Positions 7,458 to 17,600 are shown, counted from the first letter of the stretch. The stretch is DNA of 32,497 nt from Caulobacter sp. (GCA_030645575.1 JAUSMJ010000082.1:1-32497), one strand, 5' to 3'. Notes: generated by a model from the letters alone, not told the origin. Numbers and translations are program-made.

Positions 7458-7931
7458 ATGCGCCGCCCCCTGGCTCTTCTCGCCGCCTTCGCGGTCCTGT
7501 CCATCGGCGGCTCCGCCTGGGCCCAGGGCCTGCCCGTGCGCATCGACCAGGCCACCCGCGTGGCGCTGTCGGCGCCGGCCCGCGACGTGGTCATCGGCAA
7601 CCCGTCGGTGGCGGACGTGATCGTTGTCGATGGCCGCAACCTGCTGGTCATGGGCAAGGCCTACGGCGTGACCAACATCGTCGTGCTCGACGCGCGCGGC
7701 CGGACCATCCTCGACCGCCAGATCGTCGTGTCGGCCTCGGACGAGGGCCGGGTGTCGTTCTATCGCGGCCCGGACGTCTACAACTACGCCTGCTCGCCGC
7801 GCTGCGAGCGCACGCCGATGCCGGGCGAGCGCGACGCCAACGCCTACAGCCCGTGGTCGGGGCCCTACACGGCCTATCCGGACCGCGCGACGGCCGCCGC
7901 CGCCGCGGCCAAGGCCTCCGCCCCCGAGTAA
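7458..7931 (+). CDS. Secreted protein with a stand-alone secretin N-terminal (pilus N) domain
   Basis: 157 residues. A signal peptide ends at SAWA|QG (residues 19-22). A pilus-formation N-terminal domain as in CpaC (about residues 25-95) follows, with VALSAPARDVVIGNPSVADVIVVDGRNLLVMGKAYGVTNIVVLD. There is no secretin barrel. The tail has a CSPRC cysteine pair (about residues 113-117) and an Ala-rich end. It heads a plus-strand operon with two TadE-like genes, divergent from pilA. The likely role is a periplasmic accessory of the CpaC secretin, inferred from domain and context. Caulobacter pilus loci carry similar accessory genes, but I do not assign a symbol. Confidence 0.85.
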   Translation: MRRPLALLAAFAVLSIGGSAWAQGLPVRIDQATRVALSAPARDVVIGNPSVADVIVVDGRNLLVMGKAYGVTNIVVLDARGRTILDRQIVVSASDEGRVSFYRGPDVYNYACSPRCERTPMPGERDANAYSPWSGPYTAYPDRATAAAAAAKASAPE

Positions 7932-7991
7932 ACCGACGGTTAGGGACGAGCCCCTATCTTCTCCGCTTCCGAGGGAAGAGGCGTTCCAGAC

Positions 7992-8537
7992 ATGGCCGCG
8001 AAGGCCCGCAGACCGAAGTCGCTCCCGAGCCGCTTCCGTCGCAATCGCGACGGCGCGGTGGCGGTCGAGTTCGCCATCGTCGCGACCCCGTTTCTGGCGC
8101 TGATGTTCGGCATCCTCGACCTGGGCCTGGTGTTCATGGTCTCGACGACCCTCGAGAACGCCGTCGATGAAACCTCGCGCAAGATCCGCACCGGCGAGAT
8201 GCAGGCCGCCGGCGGCACCGCCTCGACCTTCAAGACCGCGGTCTGCGAGGAAATGAGCTGGCTGGGTTCCGGTTGCGCGTCGGCCGTCCATGTGGACGTG
8301 CGGACCTTCCCGACCTTCGCCGACGTCAGCATCACCGATCCAACCACCGACGGCGCGTTCGACGACGCCAAGACCGTCTTCGACACCGGCGGCTCGGAGT
8401 CGATCGTGCTGGTGCGCGTCTACTACGAGTGGGCTCTGATGACGCCGCTGATCAACACGGGCCTGAAGAACCTGGCCAACGGCAACCGTCTGATCTCCGC
8501 CACATCGACCTTCCGCAACGAGCCGTATGCGTCATGA
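7992..8537 (+). CDS. TadE-like pseudopilin
   Basis: 181 residues. The basic leader (MAAKARRPKSLPSRFRRNRDG) is followed by a prepilin-like site G|AVAVEF and a hydrophobic segment (about residues 22-45, FAIVATPFLALMFGILDLGLVF), the hallmark of TadE/TadG. The remainder is a periplasmic domain. Pseudopilins of this class are cleaved by CpaA and support pilus assembly. Its stop overlaps the next ATG by 4 bases. Confidence 0.9.
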   Translation: MAAKARRPKSLPSRFRRNRDGAVAVEFAIVATPFLALMFGILDLGLVFMVSTTLENAVDETSRKIRTGEMQAAGGTASTFKTAVCEEMSWLGSGCASAVHVDVRTFPTFADVSITDPTTDGAFDDAKTVFDTGGSESIVLVRVYYEWALMTPLINTGLKNLANGNRLISATSTFRNEPYAS

Positions 8538-9067
8538 TCGGCTTCCTGAGAAAGCTGGGTCGCGACCGGCGCGGGGTCTCGGCGGTCGAGTTCGCCCTGA
8601 TCGCCCCGGTAATGATCGCCTTCTATTTCGGCATGGCCGAGGTCACCCAGGCGCTGCTGGCCGAGCGCAAGGCGGCGCACACGGCCTCCGCCATCGGCGA
8701 CCTGGTGGCCCAGTCCTCCTCGGTGAGCTCGGCTGACCTCACCGACATCTTCTCGATCGCCTCGACGATCATGCAGCCCTATTCGACCACTTCGCTGAAG
8801 ATGCGCGTCAGCAGCCTGACCGCCGATTCCGGCGGCACGCCGAAGGTCGACTGGAGCAGCGGCTCTGGCATGTCCGCCCTGACCACGGGCGCGACGGTGA
8901 CGGGCGTTCCGACGGGCGTCATGACCGCCGGACAGAGCGTGGTCATGTCGGAGGTGACCTACAGCTACGACTCGCCGGTCAATGTGATGATGCCCAACGC
9001 CGTCACCTTCAGCCGCAAGTTCTATCTGCGGCCGCGCAAGTCCGACATGGTCGCCAAGACTAACTGA
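8534..9067 (+). CDS. TadE/TadG-like pseudopilin
   Basis: 177 residues. The leader MIGFLRKLGRDRRG is followed by the prepilin-type site G|VSAVEF and a hydrophobic helix (about residues 18-40). The Ser/Thr-rich periplasmic part ends in FSRKFYLRPRKSDMVAKTN. The ATG at 8534 was chosen because it overlaps the upstream stop (ATGA) and places the leader correctly; a longer reading from 8273 runs through the preceding gene. Its last 8 bases overlap the convergent pabC. Confidence 0.9.
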   Translation: MIGFLRKLGRDRRGVSAVEFALIAPVMIAFYFGMAEVTQALLAERKAAHTASAIGDLVAQSSSVSSADLTDIFSIASTIMQPYSTTSLKMRVSSLTADSGGTPKVDWSSGSGMSALTTGATVTGVPTGVMTAGQSVVMSEVTYSYDSPVNVMMPNAVTFSRKFYLRPRKSDMVAKTN

Positions 9068-9812
9068 CCGCCGCCAGGGCCTCGGCCAGCTCCTCGACGA
9101 GGCGGTGGCCGCGCATCCGCACGCCGTCGAGACGGTGGACCGGGCGCACGCCCGTCAGGCTGTTGGTCAGGAAGATCGCCTCGGCCGATTCCAGCATCGC
9201 GCGGGGGGCCTGGACCTCCTCGACGCCGACGAGGGCCATCACCTGCCGGCGCATGACGCCGTCGAGCACCCCACAGTCGCGATGGGGGGTGAACAGCCGG
9301 CCATCGCGGATCCAGAAGATGTTCGCCGCCGCGGCGCAGGCGACCTCGCCGCGGTTGTTGAGCATCAGCGCCTCGGCGGGGGCCGCCACGCGCCGGGCCA
9401 GGACGCTGTCGACATAGGACAGGGTCTTCAGCCGGGCCGACGCGGACCCCTCGTTGCGGCGCAGGTCGCTGGTGACCAGGGCCACCGACCCCTCCGGCCG
9501 GGGCGCGGCGAAGGCGAGGGCGAAGATGTGCGGTTCTGGATGGTCCGGCCGGTCGAGGCCCCGGCCGCCCGATCCCGCGGTCAGGGTCAGCCGCACGGCG
9601 GCCCGGGTCGTGGCCAGGCCCGACCCGTCGAGCATCGACTGACACAGGACGCGGGCCTCGTCGGCCTCTGGCGCCGGCAGGCCCAGGGCCATGCAGCCGC
9701 GCTGCATCCGGTCGATGTGCTCGTCGAACAGGATCAGCGCGCCGTCCTTCGCCAGGATGGTCTCGAACAGGCCATCGCCGAGCAGCAGGCCGCGATCGTC
9801 AAAGGGCATCAT
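9060..9812 (-). CDS. pabC: PabC-like aminodeoxychorismate lyase (class IV PLP aminotransferase fold)
   Basis: 250 residues. The likely reaction converts 4-amino-4-deoxychorismate to p-aminobenzoate and pyruvate for folate synthesis. Visible family features are FDDRGLLLGDGLFETI at the N-terminus, the PLP lysine in LKTLSYVDSVLARR (Lys 129), NNRGEVACAAAANIFW, and a C-terminal EAIFLTNSLTGVRPVHRLDG. The first of two adjacent ATGs overlaps the pabB stop by 4 bases, indicating coupled translation. Class IV enzymes also include branched-chain and D-amino acid aminotransferases; the pabB partner favours PabC. Confidence 0.88.
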   Translation of the reverse strand: MMPFDDRGLLLGDGLFETILAKDGALILFDEHIDRMQRGCMALGLPAPEADEARVLCQSMLDGSGLATTRAAVRLTLTAGSGGRGLDRPDHPEPHIFALAFAAPRPEGSVALVTSDLRRNEGSASARLKTLSYVDSVLARRVAAPAEALMLNNRGEVACAAAANIFWIRDGRLFTPHRDCGVLDGVMRRQVMALVGVEEVQAPRAMLESAEAIFLTNSLTGVRPVHRLDGVRMRGHRLVEELAEALAAVS

Positions 9813-11143
9813 GTCAGGGGTTCCGTGAGGGCGCGCAGCAGGGCGGCGATCTTGTCTTCGGTTTCGAGCCGCTCGGCGCGCGGATCGCTGTCGGCGACGA
9901 TGCCGGCGCCGGCGCGGGCCTCGTAGCGCCAGCCGCCCTGATCCTCGACCAGGCCAACCGTGCGGATCAGCACGCTGGAGTCGAAGGCGCCGTCGAACCC
10001 GGCCCACAGCAGGGCGCCGCAATAGGGTCCGCGCGGCGGCTCCAGGCGGGCGATGGTCTTCATGGCCTGGACCTTGGGCGCGCCCGTCACCGAGCCGGGC
10101 GGAAAGGCCGCCTCCAGCAGATCGATGGCGGTCAGGCCCGGCGCCAGGCGGCCGCGCACCGTCGAGACCAGATGGTGGACGTTGGCGAAGCTTTCGACAC
10201 GGAACAGCTCGGGCGTGGTCACCGCCCCGGGCGCGCAGACCCGCGACAGGTCGTTGCGCATCAGATCGACGATCATCAGGTTCTCGGCCCGGTCCTTGTC
10301 GCTGGCCAGCAGCTCGGCCGCCAGGCGGGCGTCCTCGGCCGGCGTCGCCCCGCGCGGGCGGGTGCCCTTGATCGGCCGGGTCTCGACGGTCGCCGACCGG
10401 CCGGCGCCGACGCTGACGAAACGCTCGGGCGAGTTGGAGACCACCGCTCGACCGGGCAGCCGCAGGTAGCCGGCGAACGGCGCCGCGCTCTGGCCCGCCA
10501 GCCGCGCCAGCAGGTCGAAGGGGCTCGCGCCCGCGGCGAGGCGGCCGGTCCACAGCCGGGCGATGTTGGCCTGGAAATACTCGCCGGCGTGGATGCGGGC
10601 GATGACGTCGGCGACGGCGGCCTCGTAGGCCTCGGCGGCGGTGGGAGCATCGGCCCGGACGACCAGCGGCGCGCGGCGGGCCGGCCGCTCGGGCGCGTCC
10701 AGCCAGCTCGCCGCGAGGGCCGCGCCCGCCTCGTCTGGTCCGATGGCCAGGACCCTGCGGTCGCGGTGGGCAAAGGCCAGCAGGCTGGGATAGCGACCCA
10801 CCGACAGGTCGGGCCAGTCGGGGTGGCGGGCCAGGCCCAGCGGCTCGATCCGGTCGCCCAGCTCATAGGCCGCCAGGCCCGCCAGGCCGCCCTGGAACGG
10901 CGGCCCCTCCGGGTGGGTCGGCCGGGGCCCGCCCAGCAGGGCCTTCATCGCCGGGAACGGCGCGCCGGCCATGTCCGCCCCGACGGTCAGGGTTTGATCG
11001 GGCTGGCGCAGGATATAGGACCAGCGGGCCCGCTCGCCCGCGCCGCCGGACAGCAAGGCGCAGGTCCACGGATCGTCGGCGAAGGCCGACAGCACCGTTT
11101 CCGGGGCCCGCCAGGGCCGTTCCAGGATCGTCGCCGCGCGCAT
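9809..11143 (-). CDS. pabB: Aminodeoxychorismate synthase component I
   Basis: 444 residues of the chorismate-utilising family. With a glutamine amidotransferase (PabA/TrpG, not in this window) it aminates chorismate to aminodeoxychorismate. Conserved motifs are GEYFQANIARLWTG, VETRPIKGTRPRG (Lys 259, the PabB-type PIKGT rather than the TrpE-type PIAGT), DLMRNDLSRV and GSVTGAPKVQAMKTI. No amidotransferase domain is fused. It is followed directly by pabC. Confidence 0.93.
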   Translation of the reverse strand: MRAATILERPWRAPETVLSAFADDPWTCALLSGGAGERARWSYILRQPDQTLTVGADMAGAPFPAMKALLGGPRPTHPEGPPFQGGLAGLAAYELGDRIEPLGLARHPDWPDLSVGRYPSLLAFAHRDRRVLAIGPDEAGAALAASWLDAPERPARRAPLVVRADAPTAAEAYEAAVADVIARIHAGEYFQANIARLWTGRLAAGASPFDLLARLAGQSAAPFAGYLRLPGRAVVSNSPERFVSVGAGRSATVETRPIKGTRPRGATPAEDARLAAELLASDKDRAENLMIVDLMRNDLSRVCAPGAVTTPELFRVESFANVHHLVSTVRGRLAPGLTAIDLLEAAFPPGSVTGAPKVQAMKTIARLEPPRGPYCGALLWAGFDGAFDSSVLIRTVGLVEDQGGWRYEARAGAGIVADSDPRAERLETEDKIAALLRALTEPLT

Positions 11144-11180
11144 GGGCGGCTGATAGACCCCCGGGCCGCCGCCGCAAAGA

Positions 11181-12731
11181 TCAGACGCTCTGTTTGCCGC
11201 CGCCCCTGACGAACATCATGCCCAGCAGACCGAGCGCCAGCAGGCCGGCGATCGGGATGAAGCCGCCCTGCTGCGTTCCGGTGACGGCCGTGAACAGCCC
11301 GACCAGCATCGAGCCGATCCAGACGGTGAGGGTGCCGGACAGCGCATAGAGGCCAAAGAACGACGGCAGCTTCTCGGCCGGAACCAGCCGGGTCAGCAGG
11401 GTGCGGCTGGAGGCGTATTGCGCGGTGACGAAGATCGCCACGCCAAAGCCGATGACCAGGAACATCACCTCCGGCAGGGTCCTGAACATCGGCCCGTTCC
11501 ACAGCGGCGCGTGGGCGGCCGGGTCATAGGGCCAGAAGAACAGCAGCCGGTCGCGGGCCATGCCCAGCCAGCCGGCCAGACAGAGGATCGAGCCGATGAT
11601 TTCCAGCCGCACCGCGTTGCGCGGCCCGATGGCGTTGTCGAGGACGGCGCCGGTCAGCCCGCCGATGACGGCGAAGATGCTGAGCAGGATGCCGAAGGCC
11701 AGCAGCTCCAGGACGCCCCAGTGCATGACGCCCGCCGAATAGATGCCGGCGAAGATCAGCAGGGCGGTCATGCCGTCGTTGAACAGCATGCGGGCGCCCA
11801 GATAGATCACCGCGTCCCGCTCGGTGACCAGCACGCCGAGCACCTCGCGCAGCCGGGCCGGACCCCGCGCGGCGGCAGCGATCAGCGACCAGGCGACACC
11901 GCCCAGATGCGCGGCCGCCTGTTTCAGCGCCGCCACCAGGCTGAGGCCGGTCTTCGGCGCGTCGGGCGTGAACAGGAACAGCGGGATCGACAACAGCACC
12001 AGCAGGGCCGCCGCGATCGGGGCCACGATGCGCGAAGTCTCGGCCTGGCTCGGATCCAGTCCGAATAGCGGATGGTCCGGGATCAGGGGCCAGTTCGCCA
12101 CCGCCGGGTTGCCGGGCAGGGCGAAGGCCAGCAGGCAGAAGGTCAGGGTGATGACCGAGAAGAAGTTGCCGGCCGACAGCGCCAGTCCCGAGGCCTGTGG
12201 CGCGTGTCGCTGGCCGGCCGCCCGGATCAGCAGCGAATTGTGGATTACCTCGCACCAGGCGAACAGCACGCCGATCAGGCCGAACAGCCACAACCCCGCC
12301 ACGACCGGCAGGCCCTCGCCGCCGGGCCGGGCGAACCACAGGGCCCAGATCATTGGCGCCATGCCGGCCACGACCGCCAGCATCAGCGGCTTGCGCGCGC
12401 CGTAGCGGTCGATCGCCGCGCCCAGGACCGGCGCGGTCAGGGCGATGAAGATGCTGTTGAGCGTGCTGACCGTGGCGATCATCGCCTGGCCCTTGACCGG
12501 ATCGCCGACCACGGCCGTCGTGAAATAGGGGGCGAAGATGTAGATGGTGATCAGGATCACATAGGGATCGCGCCCGCCCTGAAAGATCGACCAACTCCAG
12601 CCGCCGAGGGACAGCCGGCCCGCCGCCGGGGTCGCCGCCGCCGGCCCGTCGGCCGGCTCCACGCCGTCCGGTAGCACCTCGCCGAGAATGGTCAGGTCGT
12701 GGTCGTCGGCGCCCGGCGCGAGGTCATTCAT
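11181..12731 (-). CDS. MFS permease, Atg22/UMF1-like
   Basis: 516 residues with about 12 membrane segments beginning near residue 60. The segment GGRDPYVILITIYIFAPYF opening helix 1 and the loop after helix 2 (GAAIDRYGARKPLM) are typical of the Atg22/UMF1-like branch of the major facilitator superfamily. Helices 1-6 and 7-12 are separated by a long cytoplasmic loop (about residues 245-300). The substrate is unknown. I chose the ATG at 12731 over an upstream one at 12890 because the extra 53 residues are basic, unstructured and run back over the palindrome at 12795; AGGACA precedes it at a somewhat long distance. Confidence 0.85.
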   Translation of the reverse strand: MNDLAPGADDHDLTILGEVLPDGVEPADGPAAATPAAGRLSLGGWSWSIFQGGRDPYVILITIYIFAPYFTTAVVGDPVKGQAMIATVSTLNSIFIALTAPVLGAAIDRYGARKPLMLAVVAGMAPMIWALWFARPGGEGLPVVAGLWLFGLIGVLFAWCEVIHNSLLIRAAGQRHAPQASGLALSAGNFFSVITLTFCLLAFALPGNPAVANWPLIPDHPLFGLDPSQAETSRIVAPIAAALLVLLSIPLFLFTPDAPKTGLSLVAALKQAAAHLGGVAWSLIAAAARGPARLREVLGVLVTERDAVIYLGARMLFNDGMTALLIFAGIYSAGVMHWGVLELLAFGILLSIFAVIGGLTGAVLDNAIGPRNAVRLEIIGSILCLAGWLGMARDRLLFFWPYDPAAHAPLWNGPMFRTLPEVMFLVIGFGVAIFVTAQYASSRTLLTRLVPAEKLPSFFGLYALSGTLTVWIGSMLVGLFTAVTGTQQGGFIPIAGLLALGLLGMMFVRGGGKQSV

Positions 12732-12794
12732 TCCGCTTTTGTCCTGCCCTTGAGAAGAAGCCGACTTTCGCGGCCTTGTCCCAACGGTGGACGT

Positions 12795-12808
12795 CAAACG
12801 CGCGTTTG
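12795..12808. promoter_or_regulatory. 14-bp perfect palindrome upstream of the MFS gene
   Basis: CAAACGCGCGTTTG is fully self-complementary. It lies 64 bases upstream of the MFS start, between it and the phosphatase stop. It is a possible repressor operator; no adjacent regulator gene is seen. Confidence 0.4.
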
Positions 12809-12846
12809 TCACCGGCCCGCGCGCGCCAGGCGGAAAATTCGGGAGC

Positions 12847-13620
12847 TCAGTCCAGGATGCGGTGCGTGATCGCCTCGCGCCGGGCGGCATCGACGCCGAG
12901 GACGTCCTCGAGATAGGCGTCGAGCGAGCGGTGGCGGTCGTGGATCGCGGCGAAGGCCGTCTCCAGATAGTGCGCCTCGACGCCCAGGGCGGTGATCACC
13001 GCCTCCCGCGACGGCCGGCGGCCGGTCATCTCCTCGAGCATGGCGGCGAACTGCGGCGCGCGGCGCTCGAACCGGTGCGGATCGTTGGTCAGCAGGAAGT
13101 CGGCGACGATGTCCTCCTCGTTCACGCCGGCCAGGTGATGGGTCAGGGCGGCCAGGATGCCCGTGCGGTCCTTGCCCGCGGCGCAGTGGATCAGCACCGG
13201 GCCGTCGGTCTCCGACAGGGCGTGGAAGTAGCGGCTGTAGAGGTCGATGTGACGATCGACGAACGGGGCGTCGCGATAATAGTCGACCATGTAGCCGGTG
13301 AAGGCCGCCGTGCTGAGGTCCGAGCCCTTGATGAACAGGTGCCAGGGATCTTCCTCCTCCTGGCCCATGTCGTTCTCGATCACCGTGGCGGCGAACCCCT
13401 GCCAGCGGCGGCTGGGGCTGCGCTCGCGCTCGTTGGGCCGGCGCAGATCGACGATCACCGACAGGTCCAGCGCGCGCAGGGCCTCCAGATCCGCCTCCGT
13501 GGCCTCGGCCTGGTGGGCGGAGCGGTACAGGCGGCCGCGCTTGAGCCGCCGGTCGCCGGCGGCGTAGTCGCCGAAGTCGCGGAAGTTCTCGATGGCGTCG
13601 AAGGAAATCTTGCGGGTCAT
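12847..13620 (-). CDS. Protein tyrosine/serine phosphatase-like protein
   Basis: 257 residues. The cysteine-phosphatase signature HCAAGKDRTG has nucleophile Cys 146 and Arg 152 (CX5R). The N-terminal NFRDFGDYAA..LKRGRLYRSAHQ and the VIVDLRRPNE segment match bacterial Y_phosphatase3-type enzymes, which act on phosphotyrosine, phosphoserine or phosphoinositides. The substrate cannot be read from sequence. The ATG at 13620 is preferred to 13650 because AGGAA lies upstream at suitable distance and the family homology begins there. Confidence 0.88.
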   Translation of the reverse strand: MTRKISFDAIENFRDFGDYAAGDRRLKRGRLYRSAHQAEATEADLEALRALDLSVIVDLRRPNERERSPSRRWQGFAATVIENDMGQEEEDPWHLFIKGSDLSTAAFTGYMVDYYRDAPFVDRHIDLYSRYFHALSETDGPVLIHCAAGKDRTGILAALTHHLAGVNEEDIVADFLLTNDPHRFERRAPQFAAMLEEMTGRRPSREAVITALGVEAHYLETAFAAIHDRHRSLDAYLEDVLGVDAARREAITHRILD

Positions 13621-13777
13621 GACCCTGTTCCTATCCAAGCCCGGTGACATTTGCGAGGCGCATCGCGACCCCGGGCGGTTACGGTTCTTTCACTTGCTCC
13701 GGTCGCCCGCGCCCGCCATGACGGTGAACGGGGGCGTGCTGAGTAGTTTCGTTCAACACCGGGGGGTGGGCCTGATC

Positions 13778-14656
13778 ATGCTGATTATCGAGAACCTGAC
13801 GCACGTCTATCCGAACGGGACGGTGGCGCTGGATGAGGTCAACCTGACCGTCGAGAAGGGCATGTTCGGGCTGCTGGGTCCGAACGGGGCCGGCAAATCG
13901 ACCCTGATGCGCACCGTGGCGACGCTGCAGTCGCCGACCTCGGGCCATGTCCGCTTCGGCGACATCGACGTGCTCAGGGACCCCGAGCAGCTGCGCCGCA
14001 CGCTCGGCTACCTGCCGCAGGACTTCGGCGTCTATCCGCGGGTGTCGGCCTACGACATGCTCGACCACATGGCCGTGCTCAAGGGCATCGCCAACGCGAA
14101 GGACCGTCGGGAGACGGTCGAGACCCTGCTGGGCCAGACCAACCTGTGGAGCGTGCGCAAGAAGGCCATCGCCGGCTTCTCGGGCGGCATGCGCCAGCGG
14201 TTCGGCATCGCCCAGGCCCTGATCGGCGACCCGTCGCTGATTATCGTCGACGAGCCGACCGCCGGCCTGGACCCCGAAGAGCGCAACCGCTTCCTCAACC
14301 TGCTGGCCGAGATCGGCGAGAACGTGGTGGTGATCCTGTCGACCCACATCGTCGAGGACGTGTCCGACCTCTGCCCGGCCATGGCGATCATCTGCGACGG
14401 CCGCATCGTCGGCCAGGGCGCGCCCAGCGACCTGGTCGGCGGGCTGAAGGGCCGGATCTGGAAGAAGGTCATCGACAAGGCGGAACTCATCGACCACCAG
14501 GCCCGCTATCGCGTGATCTCGACCCGGCTGTTCGCCGGGCGAACGGTCATCCACGTGATCTCCGACACCGATCCGGGCGACGGCTTCACGCCGGTGCAGG
14601 GGGATCTGGAGGACGTCTACTTCTCCACCCTCTCGACGCACCGCAAAGCCGCCTGA
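13778..14656 (+). CDS. ABC transporter ATP-binding protein partnered with the peptidase-permease fusion
   Basis: 292-residue ATPase subunit. The Walker A GPNGAGKST spans residues 34-42. The Q-loop lies in GYLPQDFGVYP, the signature is FSGGMRQRFGIAQAL and Walker B is LIIVDEPTAGLDPEE. It has the C-terminal extension common in ABC-2 export ATPases. The start was chosen at 13778 (MLIIENLTHVYPNG) with a G-rich ribosome binding site; the longer reading from 13592 covers the divergent promoter region. The fusion permease follows after 10 bases, so the two probably form one complex. Confidence 0.93.
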   Translation: MLIIENLTHVYPNGTVALDEVNLTVEKGMFGLLGPNGAGKSTLMRTVATLQSPTSGHVRFGDIDVLRDPEQLRRTLGYLPQDFGVYPRVSAYDMLDHMAVLKGIANAKDRRETVETLLGQTNLWSVRKKAIAGFSGGMRQRFGIAQALIGDPSLIIVDEPTAGLDPEERNRFLNLLAEIGENVVVILSTHIVEDVSDLCPAMAIICDGRIVGQGAPSDLVGGLKGRIWKKVIDKAELIDHQARYRVISTRLFAGRTVIHVISDTDPGDGFTPVQGDLEDVYFSTLSTHRKAA

Positions 14657-14666
14657 GGGCCCGGCC

Positions 14667-17600
14667 ATGTTCAGCAAGATCGCGGGCTTCGAATTCCGCT
14701 ACCAGCTGCGCAATCCGGTGTTCTGGGTGGCGGCGGGCATCTTCTTCCTGCTGACTTTCGGGGCGGTGACGATCGAGCAGATCCGCATTGGCGGCGGCGG
14801 CGGCGGGGTGCACAAGAACGCCCCCTACATGATCGCGCAGATCCATCTGGTCTTCTCGATCTTCTACATGTTCGTATCGACGGCCTTCGTCGCCAACATC
14901 GTCGTGCGGGACGACGAGACGGGCTTTGGCGCGATCCTGCGGTCGACGCGGATTTCGCGGTTCGATTACCTCTACGGCCGCTTCACCGGCGCGTTCGCGG
15001 CGGTCAGCCTGTCGTTCCTGGCGGTTCCGGCGGCGATCGCGGTCGGCTCGATGATGCCGTGGGTGGACAAGGAGACGCTGGGTCCGCTGACCTGGCGGCC
15101 GTTCCTGTTCTCCTACGTGGCCCTCGCCCTGCCGGCGCTGCTGCTGACCTCGTCGATGTTCTTCACCCTGGCGACGGTCACCCGCTCGCTGATGTGGACC
15201 TATGTCGGCGTCATCGCCCTGCTGATCCTGTGGACGGTCGCGGGCATCGCGCTGGACAAGCCTGAGTACGAGAAGGTCGCCGCCCTCTGGGAGCCGTTCG
15301 GCACGGGCGCCTTCGGCCTGGTCACGAAATACTGGACCGTGGCCGACCGGAACACGCTGACGCCCGCCCTGACCGGGGCCCTGCTGTTCAACCGGGTGTT
15401 CGCGCTGGGTCTGTCGGCCCTGTTCCTGGCGCTGGCCTTCGCGCTGTTCCGGTTCCAGACGGGGGCCCAGTCGGGCAAGCGCGGCAAGAAGGCCCGGCTG
15501 GCCGCGATCGCCGCGCCCGACGCCCCGCCGCCGCCGCTCAAGGCCCTGCCGAAGGCGCGCTTCGACGGCGCGGCGGCCTGGGCCCAGCTGCTCGCCCGCA
15601 CACGCCTGGACATGGGCCAGGTGTTCGGCAGCCCGGCCTATCTGGTGCTGTTGGCGATGGGTCTGTTCAACGCCGTCGGCGCCCTGTGGTTCACCACCGA
15701 CGACACGGGCTACGGCGGTCAGATCTGGCCGGTGACGCGCGCGCTGATCCCGCCCCTGATGGGCTCCTTCAGCCTGATTCCGATGATCATCGCCGTCTAC
15801 TACGCCGGCGAACTGGTCTGGCGCGAACGGGAGAAGAAGACCCACGAGATCGTCGATTCCACGCCGGTTCCCGACTGGGCCTTCGTCGGGCCCAAGACCC
15901 TGGCCATCTCTCTGGTCCTGCTCTCGACCCTGCTGGTCAGCGTGCTCGCCGCCATCGTGATCCAGGCGATCAAGGGCTACACCAACTTCCAGCTCGACGC
16001 CTGGCTGGTCTGGTACGTCCTGCCCCAGGCCATCGACTGGCTGCTGCTGGCGGTGCTGGCGATGTTCCTGCAGACCCTCTCGCCGCACAAGTTCGTCGGC
16101 TGGGGCCTGATGGTGATCTACATGGTCACCACGATCACCTTCGTGAACCTCGGCTTCGAGCACAATCTCTACAACTACGGCAACGCGTCGGCCGTGCCGC
16201 TGTCGGACATGAACGGCCAGGGCAGGTTCTGGATCGGGGCGACCTGGTTCCGGGTCTACTGGAGCGCCTTCGCGGTCCTGATGCTGGTGCTCAGCTACGG
16301 CCTGTGGCGGCGCGGCACGGAAAGCCGGCTGTGGCCGCGCCTCGCGCGCCTGCCCCGGCGGCTGACCGGCAAGGCCGGCCTGACCTTCGCCACGGCCTTG
16401 CTGATCTTCGCCGGCACGGGCGGCTTCATCTACCTCAACACCAATGTCTGGAACGCGTATCGCACCAGCCAGGACGACGAGAAATGGCAGGCCGACTTCG
16501 AGAAGACGCTGCTGCGCTACGAGCACCTGCCGCGGCCCAAGATCGTCTCGATGAAGCTGGAGGTGGACCTCTATCCGCACGAGCCGCGGGTCACGACCTG
16601 GGGCTCCTATGTCGTCGAGAACCGCACCGCCGCGCCGCTGAAGGAGATTCACGTCCTCTTCGACCGCGACCTGAAGGTGAAGGCCCTGTCGATCCAGGGC
16701 GCGCGGCCCAAGAAGACCTTCGAGCGGTTCAACTATCGCGTCTTCGCGCTCGACACGCCGATGCTGCCGGGCGACCGGCGGGTGGTGACCTTCACCACCG
16801 AACGCGCGCAGCGCGGCTTCCGCAACGCCGGCAACGAGACCCGGGTCGTCGATAACGGGACCTTCCTCAACAACTATGAGATCGCGCCCCTGCTGGGCAT
16901 GGAGCGCCAGGGCCTGCTGAAGGACCGCGCCAAGCGCCGCAAATACGGCCTGCCGCCGGAACTGCGCATGCCGCCGCTGGGCGATCCGGGCTCGATGCGG
17001 TTCAACTACCTGCGCCACGACGCCGACTGGGTGACGTCGGACATCACCATCACCACGGACGCCGACCAGACGCCAATCGCGCCGGGCTACGAGGTGTCCG
17101 ACACGGTCAAGGACGGCCGCCGCACGGCCCGCTTCGTCACCGAGGCGCCGGTGCTGCCGTTCTTCTCGGTGCAGTCGGCCCGTTACGAGGTCAGCCGCGA
17201 ACGCTACAAGGGCGTCGAGATCTCGGTCTACTACGATCCGCAGCATCCTTGGAACGTCGAGCGGATGAAGACCGCCGGCAAGGCTTCGCTGGACTACTAC
17301 CAGGCCAACTTCAGCCCCTACCAGTTCAAGCAGTTGCGGTTCATCGAATTTCCGGCCTACGACGACTTCGCCCAGGCCTTCGCCAACACCATGCCCTGGT
17401 CGGAAAATCTCGGCTTCATCGCCGACCACAGGGACAAGTCGAAATTCGACATGGTCACGTACATCGGGGCCCACGAGATCGGGCACCAGTGGTGGGCGCA
17501 CCAGATCATCGGCGCGGACCAGCAGGGGGCGACCTCGCTGTCCGAGACCCTGGCCCAGTACTCGGCCCTGATGGTCATGAAGCACATGTACGGCGAGGAC

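Noticed and set aside
9815..10553. Upstream extension of pabC giving a 497-codon frame
   Set aside because: The extra part is an Arg/Gly/Pro-rich shadow of pabB. The PabC fold begins at the ATG overlapping the pabB stop.
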